A DNA stretch of 64,000 nucleotides from Dyella lutea (lineage in GTDB: Bacteria; Pseudomonadota; Gammaproteobacteria; Xanthomonadales; Rhodanobacteraceae). The notes beneath the pieces were generated by a model. It was not told the origin of the DNA. It did no database searches and saw only the letters and a list, made by a program, of their open reading frames with translations. The translations under genes and the position numbers were made by a program. Below are positions 57,960 through 64,000 of this stretch, in pieces. Every line of letters starts with the position of its first letter. The first letter of the stretch is position 1. The DNA lies in assembly GCF_024158035.1 (NCBI RefSeq), contig NZ_JAMZEK010000006.1:21453-85452 (forward strand), given 5' to 3'.

Positions 57960-59552
57960 ATGTTGGACGCCAATCTCTCCGCCCAGTTGAAGGCCTACCT
58001 CGAGAAGGTCACGCAGCCGATCGAGATCGTCGAGTCGCTCGACGGCGGCGCCAAGTCCGCCGAGCTGCACGAGCTGCTGGAAGAAATCACCGCGCTCTCG
58101 GACCAGATCACCCTGGTGCGTCGCGATGACGACGCGCGCAAGCCCTCCTTCGCGATCAACCGCGTGGGCACGGACGTTGGCGTGCGCTTCGCCGGCATCC
58201 CGATGGGCCATGAATTCACCTCGCTCGTGCTCGCCCTGCTGCAGGTCGGCGGTCATCCGTCCAAGACCACGCAGGACGTGATCGAGCAGGTACGCAACCT
58301 CGATGGCGAGTTCGTCTTCGAGACCTATTTCTCGCAGTCCTGCCAGAACTGCCCGGACGTGGTGCAGGCGCTCAACCTGATGAGCGTGCTGAACCCGAAG
58401 ATCAAGCACGTCGCCATCGACGGTGCGCTGTTCCAGGACGAGGTGGACGCGCGCCAGGTGATGTCGGTGCCCACCGTCTACTTGAACGGCGAGGTGTTCG
58501 ACCAGGGCCGCATGAGCCTGGAGCAGATCGTTGCCAAGCTCGACACCGGCGCCGCCAAGCGTGACGCCGAAAAGCTCAAGACCAAGGACGCCTTCGACGT
58601 GCTGATCGTCGGCGGCGGCCCGGCCGGCGCGGCCGCGGCGATCTACAGCGCGCGCAAGGGCATCCGCACCGGTGTGGCCGCGGAGCGCTTCGGCGGCCAG
58701 GTACTGGACACCATGGGCATCGAGAACCTGATCTCGGTGCCGCACACCGAGGGCCCCAAGCTCGCCGCCGCGCTGGAGCAGAACGTGCGCGAGCACGAAG
58801 TCGACGTGATGAACCTGCAGCGCGCCACCAAGCTCATTCCGGCCAGCGACGCCACCGGCGGCCTGGTCCAGGTGGAACTGGCCAACGGCGCGGCGCTGAA
58901 GTCCAAGACCGTGATCCTCTCCACCGGCGCACGCTGGCGGCAGATGAACGTGCCCGGCGAAGACGCCTACCGCAACAAGGGCGTGGCCTACTGCCCGCAC
59001 TGCGACGGTCCGCTGTTCAAGGGCAAGCGCGTGGCGGTGATCGGCGGCGGCAACTCCGGCGTGGAGGCGGCGATCGACCTGGCCGGCATCGTCAGCCACG
59101 TCACGCTGATCGAGTTCGACAGCCAGCTGCGTGCCGACGAGGTCCTGCAGCGCAAGCTGCGCAGCCTGCCGAACGTGGCGATCCTGCTCAACGCGCAGAC
59201 GACCGAGGTGCTCGGCGACGGCCAGAAGGTCAACGGCCTGACCTACAAGGACCGCGTGAGCGGCAACACCCACACGGTGGAGCTGGAAGGCATCTTCGTG
59301 CAGATCGGCCTGCTGCCGAACACGGAGTGGCTGAAGGGCACGCTGGAACTGTCGGCGCGCGGAGAGATCGTCATCAATGATCGCGGTGAGACTTCGCTGC
59401 CCGGCGTGTACGCCGCCGGCGACGCCACCACGGTGCCGTACAAGCAGATCGTCATCGCGATGGGCGCCGGTTCCACCGCCGCGCTCAGCGCCTTCGACCA
59501 CCTGATGCGCCTGCCGGTGGCGGAGCGCGAGAAGGTGACCGAAGCGGCCTGA
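57960..59552 (+). CDS. ahpF: Alkyl hydroperoxide reductase, flavoprotein subunit
   Basis: 530 residues, NADH-dependent disulfide reductase that reduces AhpC. The N-terminal tandem thioredoxin-like domain has Cys128-Gln-Asn-Cys131. The FAD fold has Gly-Gly-Gly-Pro-Ala-Gly (218-223), the redox pair is Cys345-Pro-His-Cys348, and the NADH fold has Gly-Gly-Gly-Asn-Ser-Gly. Complete, in operon with ahpC. Confidence 0.97.
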   Translation: MLDANLSAQLKAYLEKVTQPIEIVESLDGGAKSAELHELLEEITALSDQITLVRRDDDARKPSFAINRVGTDVGVRFAGIPMGHEFTSLVLALLQVGGHPSKTTQDVIEQVRNLDGEFVFETYFSQSCQNCPDVVQALNLMSVLNPKIKHVAIDGALFQDEVDARQVMSVPTVYLNGEVFDQGRMSLEQIVAKLDTGAAKRDAEKLKTKDAFDVLIVGGGPAGAAAAIYSARKGIRTGVAAERFGGQVLDTMGIENLISVPHTEGPKLAAALEQNVREHEVDVMNLQRATKLIPASDATGGLVQVELANGAALKSKTVILSTGARWRQMNVPGEDAYRNKGVAYCPHCDGPLFKGKRVAVIGGGNSGVEAAIDLAGIVSHVTLIEFDSQLRADEVLQRKLRSLPNVAILLNAQTTEVLGDGQKVNGLTYKDRVSGNTHTVELEGIFVQIGLLPNTEWLKGTLELSARGEIVINDRGETSLPGVYAAGDATTVPYKQIVIAMGAGSTAALSAFDHLMRLPVAEREKVTEAA

Positions 59553-59578
59553 AGAATCCCCGCAGGGCGCAAGAAGGG

Positions 59579-59606
59579 AAACGGGACGGCAAGCCGTCCC
59601 GTTTTT
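59579..59606 (+). terminator. ahpF terminator
   Basis: ACGGGACGGC-AA-GCCGTCCCGT followed by TTTTC. A strong hairpin 27 nt past the ahpF stop and between convergent ahpF and prpE, so it may serve both. Confidence 0.85.
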
Positions 59607-59640
59607 CTTTGCGGCAGCCCCTTACAGCGGGAACGGAGCT

Positions 59641-61536
59641 TCAGCTGCCCAGGTCCGGCCCCCGCTCCAGCGCCTTGCGCACCTCGTCGAGCGAAGCCGG
59701 ATCGTCCAGCGTGGACAGGTCGCCCGGATCGGTGTGCTGCACCAGCGCCTGCAACGAGCGGCGCAGCAGCTTGCCCGAGCGCGTCTTCGGCAGGGCATTT
59801 ACTACGTAGATGCGCGCGGGCCGGGCGATCGGGCCGAGCTGCTCGGTCACCGCCTGCTGCATGCCGCGTGCCGCCTCCTCTGACGAGGCGGCGGCACCCT
59901 GCTTGAGCGTGGCGAACACCACCGGCACCTGCCCTTTCAGCTCGTCCTTCATGCCGATCACCGCGGCCTCGGCCACTGCGCTGTAGGTGGCGACGGACTC
60001 TTCGATCTCGCGCGTGCCCAGCCGGTGCCCGGCCACATTGATCACGTCGTCGGTGCGGCCAAGGATGTTGGTGTAGCCGTCCGCGTCGCGGATCGCCCAG
60101 TCCAGCGAGCTGTACAGCAGCTCCCTGAAATGGCTGAAGTAGCTGTTGACGTAGCGGTCGTCGTCGCGCCAGACCGTGGTCAGGCAGCCCGGCGGCAGCG
60201 GCGGCACCATCACCAGCACGCCCTTCTCGCCCGCGGCGGCCTCCTCGCCGGTGGCCTCGTTGATGACCTTCATCCTGTAGCCCGGCGCCGGCAGTCCGGG
60301 CGAGCCCCACTTCACCGGCTTCAGTTCCAGGCCCGGCATCAGGGTGAGCACCGGCCAGCCGGTTTCGGTCTGCCAGTAGTTGTCGATCACCGGCACCCCG
60401 AGGCCATCGGTGATCCAGTGCGCGGTCGGCTCGTCAAGCGGCTCGCCGGCGAGGAACAGCCACTTGAGCGAGGAAAGATCCGCCTTCTTCAGCCACGACA
60501 CATCCTGCTTCTTCAGCAGGCGGATGCCAGTGGGCGAGGAGAACATGGTGCGCACGCGGTACTTCTCGCACAGCCGCCACCAGATGCCGGGGTCAGGGTT
60601 GGTCGGAAGCCCTTCGTACAGCAGCGACGTCGCGCCGACGATCAGCGGGCCATATACGTTGTACGAGTGGCCCACCGCCCAACCGACGTCGGAGGTGGAG
60701 AACATCACCTGCCCCGGCCCGATGTCGAACACCAGGCGCGTAGACATCGCCATCGCCACCGCGTAGCCGCCCACGTCGCGCTGGATGCCCTTGGGCTTGC
60801 CGGTGGTGCCGGAGGTGTAGAGCAGGTAGCTGGGCTCGTTCGATTCGAGCCATGCCACCGGCACCTCGTCGTTCATGTGTTCGGCGCGCAGGCGGGCGTA
60901 GTCGACGTCGCGACCGGCGACCCGCTGCATGTCCTTGTCCAGCCCGCGGCTGACGATCAGCACGTGCGGTGGCGGCGCCTTCGCCTCGGCCAGCGCCGCA
61001 TCCACCAGCGGCTTGTACGGGATCACCTTGCCGCCGCGCATGCCGGCATCGGCGCAGATCAGCAGCTTCGGTTCGGCGTCGTCGATGCGCAGCGCCAGGT
61101 TGTGCGCGGCAAAGCCGCCGAACACCACCGAGTGGATCGCACCGATGCGCGCGCACGCCAGCATCGCGTACACCGCCTCGGCCATGTTCGGCATGTAGAT
61201 CACCACGCGATCGCCGCGACCGACGCCCAGCCCCTTGAGGATGCCGGCAAAGCGGTTCACCTCGCGGTACAGCACGCGATAGCTGATCTCCTCGGTAACG
61301 CCGGTCTCGGTGGAGATCGCCACCAGCGCCAGCTGCTCGCCGCGCTCGGCCAGGTGGCGATCCACCGCGTTGTAGCAGAGGTTGGTGGTGCCGCCGACGA
61401 ACCACTGGCGGAACGGCAGCTTCGTGGCATCGAGGATCTGCTGTGGCGGCGTCTCCCAGTGGATCAGCCTGGCCTGCTCGCCCCAGAACCGTTCCGGCTC
61501 CTCGACCGACAGCCGGTAGAACTCGTCGTAGCCCAT
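59641..61536 (-). CDS. prpE: Propionate-CoA ligase PrpE
   Basis: 631 residues, AMP-forming acyl-CoA synthetase. Tyr-Thr-Ser-Gly-Thr-Thr-Gly-Lys-Pro-Lys-Gly binds ATP; Asp-Asn-Tyr-Trp-Gln-Thr-Glu-Thr-Gly-Trp-Pro and Asp-Val-Ile-Asn-Val-Ala-Gly-His-Arg-Leu follow; the acetylation-prone lysine lies in Pro-Lys-Thr-Arg-Ser-Gly-Lys. The N-terminus Tyr-Asp-Glu-Phe-Tyr-Arg-Leu-Ser and sequence style fit PrpE rather than Acs. It supplies propionyl-CoA to PrpC; its gene is 4 kb from prpBC. Confidence 0.93.
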   Translation of the reverse strand: MGYDEFYRLSVEEPERFWGEQARLIHWETPPQQILDATKLPFRQWFVGGTTNLCYNAVDRHLAERGEQLALVAISTETGVTEEISYRVLYREVNRFAGILKGLGVGRGDRVVIYMPNMAEAVYAMLACARIGAIHSVVFGGFAAHNLALRIDDAEPKLLICADAGMRGGKVIPYKPLVDAALAEAKAPPPHVLIVSRGLDKDMQRVAGRDVDYARLRAEHMNDEVPVAWLESNEPSYLLYTSGTTGKPKGIQRDVGGYAVAMAMSTRLVFDIGPGQVMFSTSDVGWAVGHSYNVYGPLIVGATSLLYEGLPTNPDPGIWWRLCEKYRVRTMFSSPTGIRLLKKQDVSWLKKADLSSLKWLFLAGEPLDEPTAHWITDGLGVPVIDNYWQTETGWPVLTLMPGLELKPVKWGSPGLPAPGYRMKVINEATGEEAAAGEKGVLVMVPPLPPGCLTTVWRDDDRYVNSYFSHFRELLYSSLDWAIRDADGYTNILGRTDDVINVAGHRLGTREIEESVATYSAVAEAAVIGMKDELKGQVPVVFATLKQGAAASSEEAARGMQQAVTEQLGPIARPARIYVVNALPKTRSGKLLRRSLQALVQHTDPGDLSTLDDPASLDEVRKALERGPDLGS

Positions 61537-61627
61537 GAAACCCTCTCCTCCTCGACTCGCTAAAGCCTAGTCCAGCCTCCGGGAGGCGGCACCGCGACAA
61601 AGGTCGAAATCGCGATGGCCAAACCGC

Positions 61628-61658
61628 TTGACCCTCACGTAACGTGAGCCCTTAGCGT
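61628..61658 (+). promoter_or_regulatory. MerR-type promoter with 19-bp spacer and palindromic operator
   Basis: TTGACC (61628-61633) and TAGCGT (61653-61658) are separated by 19 bp containing the perfect palindrome CTCACGT-A-ACGTGAG (61634-61648). The overlong spacer with a dyad inside it is the hallmark of promoters untwisted by MerR-family activators, and the gene just downstream is such a regulator, so autoregulation is very likely. Confidence 0.75.
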
Positions 61659-61691
61659 GGTCGCCACGCAGGACGGATGGAGATATGGACG

Positions 61692-62720
61692 ATGCGGCTG
61701 ACGGTGGGCGAACTGGCGAAGCGTAGCGGGCTGACCGTGCGCACCTTGCACCACTACGACGCGATCGGCCTGCTGCGCCCGTCCTCGCGGTCCGATGCCG
61801 GCTACCGGCTTTACGGGCAGGCGGACATCGAACGCCTGCACCGCATCCAGGCGCTGCGCCAGCTGGGCCTGGCGCTGGCCGACATCGGGCAAGCCCTGTC
61901 CGGAACGCAGCCGCCGCTGGCCGAGGTGGTGGACCGCCAGATCGCCCAGCTCGACCGCGACCTGGCCGATGCCGCCCGCCTGCGCGAGCGGCTGGTGCAC
62001 CTGCGTGCACAGCTGACGTCCGGACAGTCCCCCGACCTGGCCGACTGGCTGGACACGCTGGAGCTGATGACGATGTACGAAAAGTATTTCACCCCCGAGG
62101 AACTGAAAGCCCTGCCGCTGCACACCGACCCGGACGTGTTGCCGGCCTGGAGCGCGCTGGTGACTGCCATGCAGTCGGCGATGGATCGCGGCGCCACGCC
62201 GGATGACGCCGACGCGCAGCAACTCGCCCTGCAGTGGATGGAAATGGTCGGCCGCGGCACCGGCAACAACCCGGCCTTCCTGTTGCGCCTGCGCACGATG
62301 ACCGAAGACGAACCGGGCATGCGCGAACGCAGCGGCATCACGCCGGCGCTGGAACGGTTCGTGGAGGAATCCATGGTGAGCGCGCGGCTGGCAATCTTCG
62401 CGCGCTACCTCGACGAGCACGAAATGCAGCGGATGCGCCAGCACTACGGCAAGCAGATGTACACCTGGCCCGAGCTCATCGCCGAGTTGCGCAACGCACT
62501 CGCCGACGGGGTGCCCACCCACGATCCGGACGTGCAGGCCTTGGCGCAGCGCTGGATGGCGATGTTCCGCGAATACGCCGGCGACGATCCGGCCACCCAC
62601 GCGAAGATCCGCGAAGCCTATGCGCGCGAGCAGGACCTGCGCAGCGGCAGTGCAGTCGACGATGCCTTGCTCACCTACGTCCGCGAAGCCGCGACGAGCG
62701 CGATGGCCCGCCCACACTGA
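61692..62720 (+). CDS. MerR-family regulator with TipAS-like ligand domain
   Basis: 342 residues. MerR helix-turn-helix (Leu-Thr-Val-Gly-Glu-Leu-Ala-Lys-Arg-Ser-Gly-Leu-Thr-Val-Arg-Thr-Leu-His-His-Tyr) at 2-21, wing to 70, a dimerisation coiled coil at about 75-115. The C-terminal region has two alpha-helical TipAS-type repeats (Met-Tyr-Glu-Lys-Tyr-Phe-Thr-Pro-Glu-Glu-Leu and Met-Arg-Gln-His-Tyr-Gly-Lys-Gln-Met-Tyr). TipAS domains bind antibiotics or other bulky ligands. ATG 61692 has GGAG 9 nt ahead and fits the family start; ATG 61677 is an alternative. Confidence 0.87.
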   Translation: MRLTVGELAKRSGLTVRTLHHYDAIGLLRPSSRSDAGYRLYGQADIERLHRIQALRQLGLALADIGQALSGTQPPLAEVVDRQIAQLDRDLADAARLRERLVHLRAQLTSGQSPDLADWLDTLELMTMYEKYFTPEELKALPLHTDPDVLPAWSALVTAMQSAMDRGATPDDADAQQLALQWMEMVGRGTGNNPAFLLRLRTMTEDEPGMRERSGITPALERFVEESMVSARLAIFARYLDEHEMQRMRQHYGKQMYTWPELIAELRNALADGVPTHDPDVQALAQRWMAMFREYAGDDPATHAKIREAYAREQDLRSGSAVDDALLTYVREAATSAMARPH

Positions 62721-62761
62721 CGGCCAGCACGGCGTGCAGCCCCGGTTGTCGCGCCGTGCTC

Positions 62762-63595
62762 TTATCCGCCCTGCAGCTCGGACAACTGCTGGCGCAGCGA
62801 GGCCACCTCCGCTGTCAGCTCCGCCACACGCCGACGCAGCTGCTGCAGTTCATCCTCCGCGCCCGCGGCCGCATCCGGGTCGGCCGCGGGAATCTCCTTC
62901 GGCTTGCGCCGCGATTCGCGCACGCGCTTGGCGGCCTCCTTCAGTTCCCTGTCGCCGCCGCTGGCCGCCGCGCGCTGCTCGTCCTCCGGCAGGCTGGCCA
63001 CGGCCGCTGCGGCGTTGATCGAGATCGTGCCGGCCTTCACCGCCTCCACCACCTCGGGCGCGGCTTGCTTGCGGATCTTCTCGATCAGCCCCACCTGCGT
63101 GTTGCTCAGGCGCGCAGCCTTCGCCAACGCCTCGCGACTGGGCGGTGCCTCCACCGGCGCTTCCGGCGTGCTGACTGCCGGTTCGATCACCGGCGCCGCA
63201 TCTTCCGTGACGGTTTCCGCGTCTTCCGGAACCGGCGGAAGCGGAGGCAATGTCACCCGCGCCTGTGAGCGACGCGCGGCAAGGATGTCGCGCTTGCGCA
63301 GCGCCAACTCGCCACGCTGGAACACCGACAGGCTGCGCCGCCCCAGGTGCTGGTCGATCATCCACAGATGCACGTCGTCCATCGACTGGAAATGCGGATG
63401 CTGCACGGCCTGGAACGGCAAGCCATGCTTCTGGCAGATCGCGTAGCGGTGATGCCCGTCGACCAGGATCTCGCCCCACAGCACCAGCGCATCGCGGCAA
63501 CCTTCGGCGAGGAGGCTGCGCTCCAGCGCCTCGTATTCCTCCGGCGTCATCGGCTCGATGTAGGCCTTGAGATCTTCGTTGACAACGATGTCCAT
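62762..63595 (-). CDS. Orphan ParB/Srx-fold protein
   Basis: 277 residues. The N-terminal ParB-like nuclease/CTPase-type fold has Leu-Val-Asp-Gly-His-His-Arg-Tyr-Ala-Ile (44-53). A middle helical region (Arg-Leu-Ser-Asn-Thr-Gln-Val-Gly-Leu-Ile-Glu-Lys-Ile) looks like a helix-turn-helix reading head, a Pro/Ala/Glu-rich linker lies at about 115-150, and a Leu-rich coiled coil ends the protein (about 240-275). No parA partner is in the window, so it is not a normal chromosome partition pair; it may be a plasmid- or phage-derived regulator. The start is set at Met-Asp-Ile-Val-Val-Asn. Confidence 0.7.
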   Translation of the reverse strand: MDIVVNEDLKAYIEPMTPEEYEALERSLLAEGCRDALVLWGEILVDGHHRYAICQKHGLPFQAVQHPHFQSMDDVHLWMIDQHLGRRSLSVFQRGELALRKRDILAARRSQARVTLPPLPPVPEDAETVTEDAAPVIEPAVSTPEAPVEAPPSREALAKAARLSNTQVGLIEKIRKQAAPEVVEAVKAGTISINAAAAVASLPEDEQRAAASGGDRELKEAAKRVRESRRKPKEIPAADPDAAAGAEDELQQLRRRVAELTAEVASLRQQLSELQGG

Positions 63596-63639
63596 ACAGC
63601 GCGCACCCACCATGCAAAACGGCCGCATTTTAGGGACTG

Positions 63640-63880
63640 GGGGCGCGTTGCGCTGCCTTGTATTTCGGCGCGCTGCGTGTCTCGAACAGAGGCGCTGCGA
63701 AGCGAGCCGTCCGAAACTCCCTTCGGGAGTCGAGCGGGTCGGGACGAAAAGGCCCGCAGGGGAACGGGCAGGACGCCCGTTCCTTTTCGTCAGGGCAGGA
63801 GCCCTGTCGAAAAGCCCGGCCCGACCCGCGTGCCTGGAGCGCCGCAGGCGCGGAAGGACGACGGACGCAGGGTGCCGTTC
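63640..63880. repeat. Long palindromic GC-rich repeat
   Basis: Nested inverted repeats: CGGGTCGGG (63735-63743) with CCCGACCCG (63820-63828), inside them GGAACGGGC (63761-63769) with GCCCGTTCC (63775-63783), a CAGGGC-AGGA-GCCCTG hairpin after 63790, and CTCCC-TTC-GGGAG near 63719. This looks like a multi-copy xanthomonad repeat rather than a gene. It fills the 301-nt space between the ParB-like gene and the transposase fragment. Confidence 0.55.
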
Positions 63881-63896
63881 TCTTTGGTTGGCGGTG

Positions 63897-64000
63897 TCAA
63901 TCTAGAAGTGCACCATCGATGGCATCGGCCAGATCATCTCTGCCCATGGCACGGATGAACATTTCTGCAGGGCAGTGGTAATCGAGAGTGGCGCGTGGCC
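63897..64000 (-). CDS. C-terminal end of an IS30-like transposase (partial)
   Basis: A minus-strand frame open to the window edge ends at 63897. It encodes Pro-Arg-Ala-Thr-Leu-Asp-Tyr-His-Cys-Pro-Ala-Glu-Met-Phe, closely resembling the Arg-Pro-Arg-Lys-Thr-Leu-Gly-x-x-Thr-Pro-Ala-Glu end of IS30-family transposases, followed by about 20 acidic residues. Only about 34 residues are visible, so intactness and the element's ends cannot be judged. Confidence 0.55.
   Translation of the reverse strand, partial: PRATLDYHCPAEMFIRAMGRDDLADAIDGALLD

Overview
The window is high-GC gammaproteobacterial chromosome and best fits the Xanthomonadales, probably Rhodanobacteraceae (Rhodanobacter, Dyella, Frateuria or Luteibacter-like). 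Three things point there: the miaA-hfq-hflX-hflK-hflC-purA order, an effector with a C-terminal Xanthomonadales VirD4-interacting domain (XVIPCD), and the GC-rich palindromic repeats. This is a judgement from family and context; no database was searched.

Region 1 (1-12 kb), defence island. After a small secreted basic protein comes a minus-strand type I restriction-modification locus read hsdM-hsdS-(unknown)-(PD-(D/E)XK/DUF5655)-(winged helix)-(AbiEii-like nucleotidyltransferase)-hsdR. Four accessory genes therefore sit between hsdS and hsdR. A hipB-hipA pair lies just upstream of hsdM. Several palindromic candidate operators lie in the few non-coding gaps.

Region 2 (12-16.6 kb), interbacterial toxin island. 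A 699-codon effector with an N-terminal candidate toxin region and a C-terminal XVIPCD is preceded by five tandem paralogues of a small acidic protein, very likely immunity proteins. Their starts fall every 481 nt (once 431), and one copy is frameshifted. The island is bounded by a direct repeat of the purA 3' end and its terminator.

Region 3 (16.6-23.1 kb), the housekeeping RNA and protein quality-control cluster purA, hflC, hflK, hflX, hfq, miaA (minus strand).

Region 4 (23.2-31.5 kb): a Gly/His-rich secreted protein, tdh, a very large DUF748/AsmA-like protein, kbl, a palindromic repeat cluster and an RsuA/RluB-type pseudouridine synthase. Tdh and Kbl form the threonine-to-glycine pathway.

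Region 5 (31.7-38.5 kb), a seven-gene lipid-modification operon: acyl desaturase, FAD oxidoreductase, DUF1365, cyclopropane-fatty-acid synthase, DUF2878, DUF1295 and a second CFA-synthase-like methyltransferase.

Region 6 (38.6-41.2 kb): two virtually identical tandem ompA genes.

Region 7 (41.3-61.5 kb), propionate catabolism in three blocks: prpD, prpF, 2H phosphoesterase and acnD; prpC-prpB; and prpE. A divergent protein fusing a helix-turn-helix domain to a citrate-synthase fold sits beside prpB behind three TGATCA sites and is a candidate propionate regulator. Between the blocks lie a TerC-family gene with a yybP-ykoY (manganese) riboswitch, a potassium-channel-like gene, a divergent Fap-type functional-amyloid locus (amyloid-like Gly-rich protein, small secreted protein, FapD-like C39 peptidase, FapE-position protein, FapF-like coiled-coil/beta-barrel protein) and ahpC-ahpF.

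Region 8 (61.6-64 kb): a MerR/TipAS-type regulator with its 19-bp-spacer promoter, a ParB-like protein, a long palindromic repeat and the 3' end of an IS30-like transposase.

No rRNA, tRNA or CRISPR array was recognised.
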